The notes below the pieces were generated by a model, which was not told where the DNA came from, did no database searches, and was given only the letters and a program-made list of their open reading frames with translations. The translations under genes were made by a program, and so were the position numbers. Of a stretch of DNA of 64,000 nucleotides, positions 1 to 11,940 are shown piece after piece; positions within the stretch are counted from its first letter, which is position 1; the number at the start of each line of letters is the position of its first letter. Source of the DNA: Silene latifolia (lineage: Eukaryota; Streptophyta; Magnoliopsida; Caryophyllales; Caryophyllaceae); assembly GCF_048544455.1 (NCBI RefSeq), contig NC_133530.1, positions 19,831,748-19,895,747 on the forward strand, read 5' to 3'.

Positions 1-1691
1 CATTTTTGCTAGGTCACACCTTATTATATTGAACAACCATAGCTTCCCCTAGATGGCAGAAAGCCATGGACAATAACTTGAAGCTCTCATAACTGCCCAC
101 CCCACAAGACAAACCACGAGGCACCTTTCTCCTGTGAGTTTGAGACTAAGATGGCCACCATCAAAAGCTATTGCCAGAGCTACAAAAGACCATGGCACAT
201 TGTAAGAGAATCCTTTTTCCTAACGGGACTTAGATGAAGGCGTCTAAGAGGAGGTACCTTATTAGTGGCTAATAACCATTCTGTTTCTATTTTCTCACTA
301 TGTTGACCATTAGAAGTCTTAAACCCAAAAGGACATTACTTTTAAGACCCAATTTACATTTTAAAAAAAAAATGGGGTTGTTACTTCTTAGGTTGTATTT
401 GGGTGATGCAAATTTGGCAAGAGACAGGTGGTGCAGGACAAAGTACAGGCACTAAAAAACTGTCCGGGATCTTCTCAGAATCTGAGTGTTAGAGTAGGTT
501 TTACATCATGTTAGGACACAGCACAGCCCAACTCATGGAAGTCTTATAATCAGCTTAAGCAGAATACTGATAAAAAAAGGGTTAAATTGTTTAAAATTAG
601 GCTCAATTGACTCCTCTCTGATCTCCCTGAAATGTAACGGCAAGGGCACTGCACATCCCACCACAAATCCAGCTATGACAAGAGAAGAATACCTAACAAG
701 TTGCGGAAGACCTGCTATTATGTAGCTTATGAGAACTTAAGCATCTATCTTTTTTTGTTTACGTCTCCCTTCACCCCGTTTATACAGTCAACATTTGACT
801 TTGGTGGGACGATGTCAAGAAAGGATTGTCATTATGTCTGATATTATCAACTACAAGAGGGGATAGAAAGATCAGATGTCCAAGTCTTCAACTTAACCAT
901 AACTAGCTCCATATCATTGTTTCCTTAATAGTTAGCCTAGTTATTGCAGTACTGCAACCATTTACGACTGCACTATTACGATCACACACTCAACAATTCT
1001 ACAATCATCACCATTTTCCACAAAAAATCCATCTTTCGCCATGATCACCCAAACTTAGAGCTATAACCGCTACTAAAAGTTTAAAACTACTAACATCACA
1101 ATACGCTGACCCCAACTCCCCAGACAATGAAATGCAGCAAATACCGAGTACCAAGTGGAACAAAAATACCACCTTTGAGCTGCTAACTATTCAAAACAAA
1201 TGCACTACAGCATAGCAAAATAAACCCAATTTTTTCCTCTTCAGTCCACCATCCAATCACATCTTTTTTTAAATTTATAAAAGCCGCTAACTGTCAGCAA
1301 TTATGATAAACTATGGTACTCTAACTCGGCTGCAAGTGTCGGACATGACATCACATCAGAGTGTCGGATACTGTTATTTTCCGCAGATAATCAATTTTTT
1401 GGACTAAAATGAAATGTCAAAGTGTCATGTCCTTAGGGACACGCGACCAAAGTGAAGTGTCGGAGTTACATAGACGATAACAACCACCACATTTGCACAA
1501 CTTAAATCAACAACAGTTCAAAATTTCAACATTGTCTCGATAAATTCCCAATTAAAAACAATAATGCACAAAACAATACAAGCAATTAAAACTAAACTAA
1601 TATATGATTAAAAATCAAACTTCAACAATAAAAACATGATTAATAATGATAAAATAAATAAGTAAAAAATCGAGAGGAATGAAGAACACAC
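1..1691 (-). other. Putative intron 1 of the SGF29-like gene
   Basis: This AT-rich stretch follows the first SGF29-like exon in the direction of transcription (leftward). I searched both strands by eye for the next conserved SGF29 segment (the linker before the Tudor domains) and did not find it. The remaining exons therefore probably lie left of the window. No transposon ends or long repeats were recognised. It could equally be plain intergenic sequence if exon 1 is an isolated relic. Confidence 0.45.
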
Positions 1692-1809
1692 AAGTTTGAA
1701 GTTTCTTATGCAACTTATTGATTTCCGTCAAAATTTCATCTTGCACTTTCCTCAATCGATCAAGCTCCTTTGAATTTTCCAGAATGCTATCGATTTCCGA
1801 CGACGACAT
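1692..1809 (-). CDS. SGF29: SGF29-like SAGA-associated factor, first exon (partial gene)
   Basis: The exon encodes 39 residues plus one base, starting MSSSEIDSILENSKELDRLR and continuing with a charged coiled-coil ending KLHKKLQT. From family knowledge this matches the N-terminal helix of plant SGF29, the SAGA histone acetyltransferase subunit. SGF29's C-terminal tandem Tudor domain reads methylated H3K4 in the nucleus; that domain is not in the window. The ATG at 1807-1809 is the first in a leader that continues right. The 3' end is set by a GTGTGT donor at 1691, just where SGF29 homology stops; reading on gives a hydrophobic, AT-rich tail typical of intron. The gene is truncated by the window edge. 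I recognised it by recalled similarity, not by a search. Confidence 0.72.
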
Positions 1810-2305
1810 TTCCAGAATTCTTCAATAAATTAATTGAGATTCAATTGATTGATTTTCTGAGATTTTAGGTTAATATTTGTGATTAAATACAGGAAAATTG
1901 AAAATTGAGGATTGAAAATTGGGGATTAAATGGATGATAGTGTTATTGGGTGGATTTGAGGTAATTAGAGTTCATGAGTAGATTGCAATTAGCAAGTACT
2001 AATGATGATTATTTCTGGTAATGATCATTTGGGGTTAGTTTCTAATTGTGGAAATAATTAACAAAATTTTGAGATTCTTTTGAGATTATGAGGTAGGTTT
2101 TTTTGGATTTGTGTAGTTTAATTTAATTGGTTATTTGTAATTTAAAATAAGAATAATGTCCATTGTGATACTTTTATCCATGGTCTTTATTAATACCGCT
2201 ATATTTATCTTAGATTAAAATGACTAAATGAGTATGTTTTTACCGATTCTAAGTTTAAGATCGATAATCTCATATATCCGTGTTAGAATTAAAAAACGTA
2301 ATTTA
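1810..2305. other. 5' leader/promoter region of SGF29-like gene, otherwise non-coding
   Basis: This AT-rich DNA lies upstream of the minus-strand SGF29-like start. It should hold the 5' untranslated region and promoter. I could not pick a convincing TATA box because TA-rich runs are everywhere. No ORF or repeat was supported here. Confidence 0.4.
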
Positions 2306-3008
2306 TTTTCGCAGTACATTTTTTATTCATTATAGTACTTTTTACCCATATTTTTCCATTAACTACCCTCAACAAAATTGAGCGCTAAACCTAATTTCTT
2401 TAATTACTAGTAAAACAACTTTATCAAATCAATCAATTTCTTCAATTCTAGATGTAATTTGTCTAAGGAATACGTTTTTAATTTGTTAATTTCAAATTAT
2501 TAATCAACTTAATGTTTTTTTATTGTTTTCTAAGAAATTTATAGTTTTATTTAGGGTTTGTGGTAATATGGGTTGTTGGGTGGTGGTAGGATGACGGTGA
2601 GGATAGTGATAGTATGGAGGCCAGGGTGAACGACAATGGGCTGATGGCGGTATGATGATGATCCGCCAGCGGCGGAGATGTGAAGCGGACAACGGTGGTG
2701 TAGGTAGAACGTGGGGGACGGGGTGTGACTGAGAGGCCGGGTTGGTCACTGGCCAATGGTATTCCGGCAGTGGCTAGGTCTGACTATGGCGCCTGAGCAG
2801 GTAGTGGCCACCCGGCGAATGGAGATACGACGGTTGTTTAGGCGGTGGATGGCGGTGTTTGGTGGTGGGGTATTTGTGTGTACTGTACATGAGTTTTGGT
2901 GGGGTTTTTCTCTTTTTTTTTTTCTTTTGGACGTAGTAAATGTGGGGAAATGAGAGGGGCAAAATTGTCAAATGTGTACTGCGATAAGTAAAATATGTAC
3001 TGCGAAAA
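2306..3008. mobile_element. Small DNA element with ~15-40 bp terminal inverted repeats and a GC-rich core
   Basis: The left end reads TTTTCGCAGTACAT. The right end, on the reverse strand, reads the same and continues with similar TA-rich sequence and a second GCAGTACA word. Between them lies a core (about 2550-2900) much richer in G and C than its surroundings, with short overlapping ORFs on both strands that match nothing I know. I infer a non-autonomous DNA transposon, possibly one that picked up foreign DNA. A flanking target duplication was not resolved, so the family is unassigned. Confidence 0.45.
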
Positions 3009-3485
3009 TCAACACCCTAAAAAAAACACAAATTGTTCTATAGGATCATTTTTAGCAAAAGACTAGCCTAATGGACCAAAGCCCAACTATGTAAGTTAAT
3101 AAATCTGTAAAAAAATTGTTTATTTTGGTAACATAATACTTTATTTTGATAACTTGCATATTTAAATATGCCGGTATTCATTATAAAATATCGAGTAATC
3201 AAAATAAAAATGAAATATGAACGTAATTATATGTTAACTTTGGGTTTTTCTCCATTTGGACCAGTCATACGCTATAGGACGATCCTTTAGGAGAGTTGCC
3301 GTAAAAAAAAATGTTCTTTGATACATTATAAAAGACATACAGAATAATTTATTTAGGGTTGCTTGTTTTTTTGTTTAAATGAGTGCACTATAATACGGGT
3401 GAGAATCAAGCCCCAAATTTTATGGTTGGAGAAAAAAAAAGGTACCACTTGAGTTGATCTTATTCTCTAGTATAGTAGTATTGCA
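3009..3485. other. AT-rich intergenic DNA
   Basis: There is no ORF, RNA gene or clear repeat in this stretch. It contains only poly-A/T runs and TA-rich words. Confidence 0.5.
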
Positions 3486-3561
3486 TGTGATAGTGTTGTT
3501 TTGAGCATTCGGTAGACCGTAGTTGTGATAGTGTTGTTTTGAGCATTCGGTAGACCGTAGT
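3486..3561. repeat. Perfect tandem duplication of a 38 bp unit
   Basis: Two identical 38 bp units lie head to tail (3486-3523 and 3524-3561), each beginning TGTGATAGTGTTG and ending ACCGTAGT. The identity implies a recent duplication. No coding context. Confidence 0.9.
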
Positions 3562-3678
3562 TATTTTCAACTCAAACACTCGTGAAAAAACAATCTTTTA
3601 TTTAGTTACTGAGAGATTGTTGTTTTTGTACTCCTTCATGTGTTTTTCGTAACCTTTGTACTTTTAATAGCGGGGAAG

Positions 3679-3784
3679 TGGCAAATAAGCCCAAACGTTT
3701 CTCACTACGTGCAAATTAGCCCCATAACATTTTACTAGTGCGAATTAGCTCCATTAGTTATACCCGACGTGCAATTCAGCCCAA
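3679..3784. repeat. Degenerate ~30 bp tandem motif (GCAAATTAGCCC-like)
   Basis: The words GCAAATAAGCCC, GTGCAAATTAGCCCC, GTGCGAATTAGCTCC and GTGCAATTCAGCCC follow one another at about 30 bp spacing. They look like diverged copies of one unit, as in subterminal regions of plant DNA transposons. The wider element was not delimited. Confidence 0.45.
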
Positions 3785-4160
3785 TTAGAGATATCCGAAT
3801 AAAATTCTCGCTAAAAAATTGTGACATGACACCGGAAAAATGACTAGGATGGATTAAATTAAATAATAATTAAAAAAACATGAATTATCACTACCTAATT
3901 ATGTTGCTACTCAAAACACCTTGTTACTTCCTCCTTTATCTCTTCCACTCTCATATGTTTTTGAGCTCCTTCTTCAATTCCCACCTCTAACCATATCTCT
4001 ATTTTTTTCCACCTCGATTTTGTTTGATGTAGCCTACACTCATCCCATAAATCACCAATGTTGTAATTAAAAATTTACTAAGTATCACAAAAACTGGAAA
4101 AAAAATGAAATTTGGGGAAAATTGAATTTATGCACACTACAACTATATACCGTCATTTTT

Positions 4161-4307
4161 ACACGATTTGAGCTCGAAATAAACGAAGTTCCGCATCAAT
4201 GGTGGTGGTTGAGGTTGATATTGCTTTGATAAATTAAATGGAGTCGTTGTGATTAAATTAAACGAAATTTTATACGATCTGAGCTCGAAAATTAAACGAA
4301 GTTTCGG
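4161..4307. repeat. Imperfect direct repeat flanking ~80 bp
   Basis: Two ~33 bp stretches share ACGAT-TGAGCTCGAAA-TAAACGAAGTT (4161-4193 and 4273-4307), with small indels. Around them the DNA is AT-rich and non-coding. Likely a decayed local duplication. Confidence 0.5.
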
Positions 4308-4637
4308 AACGATTCCGAATGAAATATCAGGTATGTTCATCTCATATCATCAGTTTTTTATTTTTAATTTAATTACATATCAGGGCCATGTTCTTTCTGG
4401 AATTGACAAATTATTGAGGTTGATCTTGCTCTGATAAAGTTGTAAGAAATTTGCATTTTACGGAAGCGCCAACTGACTCAACCAATGTTGTTTGCCTCTC
4501 TTTATAAATCAGTAAAAATTTGACAAAATTAATTTTAATTACAAAGACAATGGGTATTCATAAAGAAATGAAAAGGAAAAATTAAGAGTAGCCACAATAC
4601 TCAATAATAAGGGAAAACTTTTACTACTCAGCAAATG

Positions 4638-7208
4638 ACCTCAAGTATCATTGGATGGGCATGTCCTACGGTTATGGTCAATTTTATGGCAACTTGAGCA
4701 TAATTGTTCGCTACTTTTAGGGAGCATGTACTTGATTCGACAAACATCACCATAAGCTTTCTTTCTCTTATTTGGAGGTCTCCCACACTTTATTCTAGGA
4801 TTATTTGGTAAAACCGAGCCCTCTTCTTCGACCGTCCGCCATAGAGCATGCCCATTAAGTGGCTCCATAGGAAGTGAGTATGATGCTTCAGAACTCTTCT
4901 TAGTGTACCAAAATGCTACATAACTCTCCTGGGATCTTGGTTAATAGCACATATGGTCGAGGTAGCTTGCTCACAAGGAACTCCATTCAAATCCCAATAT
5001 TTATTCGCACATACCTTTTGATCAAGTCTGATTGTGTACGACAATGTACTATTATGGGTGTGTTGCACCTCATACACATTTGTACTAGCTTATATTGGTA
5101 CCCAGTTCTTCGTTTCTTGCCTAAACTCATTCAACTTTTCTTGAATTTTTGGAGTAACTCTATTACACTTGGATGCTTCCCCTATCTTTTCTATCATCCT
5201 AAACATCACTTGCCTTCTAATTTCTTCAAGCATAGATAAATATGGTTTGTCTCTAGTTTCAACATTCCACGAGTTGAATGTTTCTGCCATGTTATTGCAA
5301 GTTACATCTGTACAAGCCCAAGTCTTATAAAAACATCTGCAAAATTTAGTCACATCTCTTGCACGCATCTCACCATAAGCACGCTCACTTTGTTGTCTTA
5401 GCTGCTGCATAACATCGTTGAACTCTTTCTCAGTATGGCCTTGACTGCCCTCCAGTAAAGCGTATGTAATGGAACCCCTTTGATAACTTTAATCTGATTT
5501 GTAAATATGTGTCTAGCACATAATCTATGTTCTACTTATGGTAGTATCTCTTCTATTACAATCATTAAGCCCTACACAATAATTGTGTAAGTTATAAAAT
5601 TAAAGTTTTTCCCAAAAAGATGTACAAAAATATCACGGAAAAAATAGTTAAAACATGAACTAACCTTTTGTTGATCGGACAATAAAGTCCAGCCATTTCC
5701 ATTTCCCATTTCCAAATCTTGAATTAAATGTCCAAGAAACCAGGACCAACTTTTCTTAGATTCAATTTCACTACTCGCCCATGCTACGGGAAAAATCGAT
5801 TATTTGCATCTCTTGCTACAAAGACATAGTATCTCGCCTTTACAATACATTTTCATAAATGCGCAATCGAGCGCAAGCACCCTCCTGCATCCATAGAGGA
5901 AGTTGTGTCTAACAGTAGAAAAGTTTATGTAAATCATGTGGAATTGTGAATGCAACCTGGAATGCAGGACTTCAATGATAAAAATACGCTAGTCCTTATA
6001 TTTGACCTCTTCATCTCATACATGTAGGCTCTTAGTGAATTATATTGTCTTCCCACTACCTTACCACATGCTGACAACGCATTCTTTTTAGCTCTTCCAA
6101 CTTGCCACCTATTAATCTTTACACCATAGGTTTCCTTCACATCGTTAACAAATGATTTCAGCTTCCAAGTTGGATGTTTTAATAACTTCTCTTGGTATTC
6201 TTCAGCGAGAAAATCAACATTTAACCTCTTGTTAATCCTAGTAGGTGTACAAGTGTGAATATCCTTAAAAAATCGTATTTATATGCATTCATAATCCCTT
6301 ATGTATCTAGCATACCACTAAGCTTCTAGCGACACTCGGGATAAAACTTGCATTTGACAAGCACTCTTTTTGGCTCATTATGACAATACCGAAAACTCCA
6401 ATGTGTTTGACAACTATAATAAATAAGTGCTCTCTTTAGAACTTCCACTTTCTCAAAACGTTATCCCAACTCTATTTGAACACATCCAAATGGAGTTGTA
6501 GCTCATATAATAGCCATTCACGTTTATCAAGTATATGAATATCTTCGTCGTCATCACCTGCACTAAATGCAGCTTCATCGTCTGAATCTCTACCCTTATA
6601 TTGTTGTTCTTCAGGTAGTAAAAGACTATTATCCCCATCTTCACCCTCCCCTTCACCCAAATAATTATCCTTTTGTCCTTTTTCCCTCGAAGCTTGTACA
6701 TTATCTTCCACATCAGAATCTTTCATTATTTGGATTTCCCAAAAATTATCATTTCTCTTTGTAACCCAATCCCTTTTTTTTCATTTGTACATGAATGAAC
6801 TCATCATCGTTACTCCCCTCATCATCATTGTCAATAATCTCTTCAAATTCACTGATATATGTCTCTTGTAGATAATCGACATCTATGTCATTAGTCATAC
6901 CACCTGCATTTAAATTCATATTCATTCTCTACCTGAGTGTCTTCCTTACTTTTCATAATCACCTCTCTTGGGACTTCATCACTTACATTAACATTATGTA
7001 AGTCCATCCCAGAATGAATAAGATATAACTCAACTTTCTTATATGTGACTTCATCAACTCGAAGTTGCTCAATAGTCTCATCATCACATAATAATTGAAT
7101 CTTCTTATTATTTTGAAACATGAAAAAACAATCAACATCACCTACTTGATAACCCAATATCTGCAGTTCCAAGACTATACAATTGGATGTACAATGAGCA
7201 TTGTACAT
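4638..7208 (-). pseudogene. Mutator-like (MULE/MuDR) transposase, broken
   Basis: A decayed MULE transposase can be followed across several frames on the minus strand. In order: an acidic N-terminal region (6891-7208 and 6453-6726); the segment before the catalytic domain (5934-6140); a DDE region with VLALDCAFMKMYCKGEIL near 5830-5890 and SWSWFLGHLIQDLE before DQQK near 5670-5770; the HRLCARHIF motif near 5500; the 5090-5410 block; and a C-terminal zinc knuckle CSSCHKIDH followed by RRTC at 4641-4868. An intron at 5572-5664 has a GTTAGT donor and TGTGTAG acceptor and joins DQQK to GLMIVIEEILP in frame. A TAA stop follows ILP, and further frameshifts separate the blocks. Loss of function is therefore certain. 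The family assignment rests on the conserved motif order. Confidence 0.82.
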
Positions 7209-7225
7209 CCAAGGTTATTTTAGTC
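7163..7225 (-). repeat. MULE terminal-type motif overlapping the start of the transposase frame
   Basis: On the minus strand this reads CCTTGGATGTACAATGCTCA and then a TACATCCAATTGTATAGTC segment. This resembles motifs at 12359-12407, 17780-17829 and 47056-47107 (CCTTGG/CCTTAG, T-TACAATG, GTACAACT-GATGTATAATCC). It links the transposase gene with the nearby non-autonomous sequences as one MULE family. The exact element end and target duplication were not found. Confidence 0.5.
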
Positions 7226-7448
7226 TTTTTTCAAATATTTTTGCAAAAAAAAGTAACGTAATTCAATTTTCAATCTAATCCTCATTTCTCTCTGACTGTT
7301 TCCATATTTTTCTAACTCCTCTTCATCTTCCTCCATCATCTAGTTAATGAATCATCTTCTCCCTTAAATTATTATAATTAATTGACTATGCGGAACTGAG
7401 CATCATCTTGAAGGAAATTTTTTATCCAAAATTTCTAATGCATAAAAA
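7226..7448. other. Non-coding spacer between MULE gene and minisatellite
   Basis: AT-rich, with no ORF. It probably belongs to the untranslated or subterminal part of the MULE. Confidence 0.4.
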
Positions 7449-7805
7449 TAGTTGAAGCTCGTATTATTTTTACATTAGCTCGTATTCTTATCTAAATATC
7501 TCGTATTCTTATGTGCTCGTATTTTAAAGCTCATGATCATTTTAAGCTCGTATTCTTTTTACATTATCTCGTCTGATCTTAATAGCTTGTATTCTTATGT
7601 GCTCATATTTTTAAGCTCGTGATCCTTTTAAGCTCGTGTTCTTTTTTACTTTAGCTCGTATTCTTATGTGCTCGTTTTTTTAAGTTCGTGATCCTCTTAA
7701 GCTCGTATTCTTTTTACACTAACTCTTATTCTTATCTTAATAGCTCGTATTCTTAGGTGCTCGTATTTTTTAGTTCGTATTCTTTTAATAATAGTTCGTA
7801 TGATT
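7449..7805. repeat. Subterminal minisatellite of AGCTCGTATTCTT units
   Basis: The words AGCTCGTATTCTT, GTGCTCGTATTTT and AAGCTCGTGATCCTTTT recur in fixed order. GTGCTC starts near 7513, 7599, 7669 and 7757, giving units of about 70-88 bp. Similar AGCTCATATT and AGCTATATGTATTCTT words occur at the other end of the segment (12420-12560). The array looks like MULE subterminal repeats. The left breakpoint of the 5.4 kb duplication (about 7733) falls inside it. Confidence 0.75.
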
Positions 7806-8095
7806 GGTGTAGAAATTTACCTCAAAGTATTGTTAGATGCATTTTTCCTTCCCGATGATGATATAAATTGCTTCTCGTTCACGAAATATTATTAGATCCG
7901 TTTTTCCTCCTTGATATGATGATGTAAATTGCTTCCCTTTTACCATTTTAGAATCAAAATTATGGAGAAGAGATGTGTCAACTGTCGTTTAATAGAAATT
8001 TAGAGAAGGGAAAGAAGAGGGTTTATCGTCCGAAGAGAAATCAGAATTAGGGAAAAAGAAGATGTGTAGAATTTATTTTTATTTTTATTGGGCTT

Positions 8096-8096
<1 letters not shown>

Positions 8097-8131
<35 letters not shown>
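8097..8131. repeat. (TA)n microsatellite, copy 1
   Basis: Uninterrupted TA dinucleotide run. The matching run in copy 2 of the tandem duplication (13512-13566) is about 20 bp longer. Confidence 0.95.
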
Positions 8132-8136
<5 letters not shown>

Positions 8137-8900
8137 GGGTCTGTTGTACAATGTTACTATACAACAGGATGTATGATCCTATTTGTGCAATATTTCTATC
8201 AATATGTCCTTTTGCTTTATATTTAGTTGACATATATTCAAAGTTCATTCGTCAATCAATCCACCGACATACTCGACATCATCTCCATTAGCCTCAAAAC
8301 TTCACCCATGAAAACATCAATAAGTGACAATATTAGCAGATTTTGAACCTAAAGTAATTGATAATTGATATATTGGCCATATTAGTATCATATTAGCAAC
8401 AAATAGGCCATTGTCTCTGATGATAAACAAAAAATCAACTAGTTATACAAAAACTAATAAACATTAATCTTTTCAAAAAAAAAAATAAAAAAAAAACTAA
8501 TAAACATTAACAAATTGTATATCTTAGTATGCGAGATAATTGCTAATTTTATTGATGTTTATTTTTTTTCCCTTCTAATCAGGCATCATATTCAAATAAC
8601 AAAGCGCAAAAGCTAAAAAACGATACGTCAATTGGGAAAACTACCTATTGGCATGGAGATAATATAACCATAGTTGCTACAGGAGAACTATTGTAGAATG
8701 AAAATAGTAATGAAGAAGATGGGAAGAAGATAAACAGACGTAAGAAATAAAACTAGATGAAAAACCTAAATTCTGATAATATTTAACATTTTTTTTTAAA
8801 ATTGTGCGATTAACCAGAAATTAAAGACGTATTAAGAGCTCACTTTGGATTCCTCAAGCATTTAATCAAGCCTTTAGTCAAATACACCGGGATTTATATG

Positions 8901-8980
8901 ACCCCGATCGGGGTTGGTGTCTCCGATCAGGGTTAGCCCCCTCTATGCCCGAACGTTACTTCCTTGTTCCCCTATAAATA
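8901..8980 (+). promoter_or_regulatory. Promoter-like cluster: perfect palindrome plus TATA box
   Basis: A 14 bp perfect palindrome, ACCCCGATCGGGGT, lies at 8901-8914, followed by a similar half-site CTCCGATCAGGGT. A TATAAATA box sits at 8973-8980, with a pyrimidine-rich CTTACACATTTTCCAC stretch about 35-45 bp beyond. The arrangement resembles a plant Pol II core promoter or an LTR U3/R region. No ORF follows in the + direction, so function is inference. In copy 2 the second half-site reads CCGATCGTGG and the TATA box has lost a T. Confidence 0.35.
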
Positions 8981-9669
8981 GAGACTTTGGTCGATACTTT
9001 GGAGGGGATCTATCTTACACATTTTCCACATAGAATTCTCTCTAAACTTCAGTAGTTAGATTAGCTTAGTATAGTTTAGTTTTCATTAGTTTGTTATCAT
9101 TTCCTTTATGTATTAGAAATTACAATTTCATTTCCAAGTTATTTCCTTTTACATTGTTCTTACATTTCATTTTCATTTCCATTGTTGAGGTAATTTATTT
9201 CTAATATTATTTCTTTATCATTATGTTTATCATTAGCTTAATTTACATAATGCAAGAGTAGTATATCTTGTCTAGGGGATAAAGGAAGCCATGTTAAATA
9301 ACTAATTACAATTGTTAAAATGAGATGTCACGATATTAAAATAGTTTCTATAACAGACCTGAATGTATGATGGAAAGCTGCTATCCAGGATGATGAAGAC
9401 GAAGAAGGTGATGAGTCATGCATGATGATTGTGGTTTACAGTGGAGTTTTGATTAAATTAGAGAGGCTGAGTGGCAAATGTGAGAGTGAGGTGGGTAATT
9501 GGGGGGAGTGTGTTAAGTAAGGGTAGAGTTGTCATTTTACATACTCCGGCAACTTATTTGTACCAAATCCGCACATTCCGTCAAAAAAGTAGTATAATAT
9601 ATTTAGTTGTAGTGTTTTGGGTGGTATTTTGCAGAAATAGACTTATTAGGTAGTATTTTGAAAATTTCA

Positions 9670-10030
9670 GACTTTAATAGGTAGTAGTATGCAAATCGTC
9701 CTACTAATTATTAAGGGATAGAAAAGTGAAAATTTAACATTTTTTTGTAAAATATATTTCGCTCAAATATTAATTCCTTAACATTGTTTTCGACATAGTT
9801 TTGCATACTAGTTGTAGTTATTTCGCGAATGTAAAAGGAATTAATAGGTAGTAGTATGTATTTCGCTCAAATACTTCGCCCGACATAGTTGAAGTAGTAT
9901 GCAAATGTAAAAGGAATTAATAGGTAGTAGTATGCAAAACGGTACTTCAATTAATAGGAAGTAGTATGCAAATGTAAAAGGAATTAATAGGTAGTATTAT
10001 GCAAAACAATTAATAGTTTACTACTACTTA
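9670..10030. repeat. Minisatellite of GGTAGTAGTATGCAAA units, copy 1
   Basis: The block AATTAATAGGTAGTAGTATG, with flanking GCAAATGTAAAAGG, recurs about five times with variable spacing, mixed with TTCGCTCAAATA and TTCGCCCGACATAG words. The same block is in copy 2 (about 15105-15445). Function unknown. Confidence 0.75.
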
Positions 10031-11121
10031 TTCAGTTCAAATATATTTCGCCCGACATAGTTGAAGTACCTTAACGAGTTCCTTGCATGCAATCACCTTT
10101 CATATAAACGTCCCGAACTTTCATTCTTTACGCAATTTTCAGATCAACAAGCATAGCATGCGCCTCCTCAACTGTAACCTCGAACTCCTTCCATCTTTCC
10201 GGCCATCCCCATTTGTTAACTCCGAACTCATCCCTTCACACTACGCCAACGCAATAGCATAACCACTTTTAATAAAATACTTTCCGTTATTAGTCAACGT
10301 CCAAAAATATTATCCTAACTTGTTGTTATACCAAAAACGCCAGAAAACAATTTCAGTTGCACTGTACAACCTCCTTTGTAATCGCTTGCGCTAATCGCAT
10401 CTTACAATCCAGTCCAATCTGTATGAATTATCTAAGAACACAAATTTGTTTCAAATTCCAAGCACAAAACATCCACATTACTTCACTTTGCTACACATTT
10501 TTTTCTTTAACAAAGTAACATTTGCCGAGGGGTTTGGTACCTACAGTGGTGGCGAACAACAATATGTAAAAGACAATGACAATTCACTTGTCTTGAACTA
10601 TAAAAAGATGGTTGGAGTGTTGACGGTAATTATGGGACGATAACAGATACCGTTTTATTTTGTAATAAGGACAAGTATGGTGGCGGAAGACAACAGAGTA
10701 CTAGTCAAGTAGACTGTTCTGAAAAATGGCCCAATAAGGCAATAGTGACAGCAAAAGAGTAGAGGTAGTCAAGCACTCAAGTACTCATAAGATGACATCG
10801 GAAAAAAAAAGAGCATTAGTTAAGGTGTGTAATAATCTATCAATGAATTTTAATGAATGAATGGGTGTTAATTACACCACAATTCTGTTAAATCTTTGAT
10901 TGAACATTCGCATTTTCTATCATTTTTATTTCCTGCTTAATTGCGATCGTATCACTTTCTTTAGTTACACAAAAAATGATCTCATAAATAAACAGTCGGT
11001 CACCACTCCTCTCAACTAGCACCAAATTACTTGAACATTGACAACTTGGATGAGAGTGAAAGAATTTGCAATTCTTAGCAAATCTCTTACTCTCACTCCT
11101 ATCCAAGGCAAATTAACTTGA

Positions 11122-11417
11122 CTACTCTTTCGCCAATACTCTTACTTGTAGCTGTTTGAACTGCATTATCACAAAACAAATTGACATTCAATTTAATATC
11201 AAAAATATATAAAGGTAGGGAAAAAAACATACCAAAGAAATCGGAAACCGAACAAATTGATATCGAACATAAACATCTAGTGCAAACTCCACATAATCAT
11301 CTACGGTGTTTAAAAATGTAACATTTGCTCCATGTCTGATAATTTCACTTTTCATTAGTTTTTTGGGATTCAAGTCACTTATTTGAGATATGAGTCTAAA
11401 CAGCCTATCCCACAAAG
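11122..11417 (-). pseudogene. Two host-type exons (3' end of an unidentified gene), copy 1
   Basis: The exon at 11233-11417 has a TTGCAATGCAG acceptor and a GTATGT donor. It encodes 61 residues beginning LWDRLFRLISQISDLNPKKL and ending VRYQFVRFPISL. After a ~70 bp intron with a GATAATGCAG acceptor, the exon 11122-11160 continues in phase with FKQLQVRVLAKE and a TAG stop. Compatible phases and good splice sites show this was once a real gene's 3' end. I do not recognise the family; the segment is hydrophobic and helical in character. No upstream exons were identified within the MULE-type ends, so capture of a gene fragment is the likeliest explanation. A neighbouring ORF at 10888-11106 seems non-genic. 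Confidence 0.55.
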
Positions 11418-11855
11418 CTGCATTGCAACAAGTATTCGTTAAGTACTATTAACAATTTTAATAGATTTTCAAGGAGTATGCAAAGTGGAAGTATATAATA
11501 ATCCAAGAGAGGCCATTGACATATATATTAATTCTGTCAAAAATAGCGGTATCAATTCAAATGTGATGGCTAAATGCGACTACATTAAATGAATAACGTA
11601 GTGACTTAAATGCGGCTACATTAAAGACGATATATTGCTATGAGTAATATTAGGCAAGTCGATTAGAGTTTTGTATCGATAATACATCTCAATTAACCAT
11701 ATTTAAATTATTAAGTTTTCACTATTAAAGCGAGAATGTTTGATTCAATTTAATAGAAAAAAAAAAATGCACAAACCGTCATTTTGTTTGTTTATGGGTT
11801 TAAGATGGGGAAGAAAAAAGGTATCCCAAATGTTACGAGGGTTATAATTTTAACG

Positions 11856-11858
<3 letters not shown>

Positions 11859-11916
<58 letters not shown>

Positions 11917-11940
11917 ATTGATGATGATGATGATGATGAT
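11859..11940. repeat. (GTT)n and (GAT)n microsatellites, copy 1
   Basis: A run of GTT triplets passes into GAT triplets at about 11918. Copy 2 (17290-17366) has fewer GTT units, so the repeat has mutated or been mis-called since duplication. Confidence 0.95.

Noticed and set aside
2504-2971. Overlapping ORFs on both strands in the GC-rich core
   Set aside because: Low-complexity His/Pro/Arg-rich translations with no family resemblance; open because G+C is high.
10888-11106. 72-residue minus-strand ORF, duplicated at 16324-16542
   Set aside because: It overlaps the DNA right after the captured terminal exon, has no splice or start support, and its conservation is explained by the recent tandem duplication.
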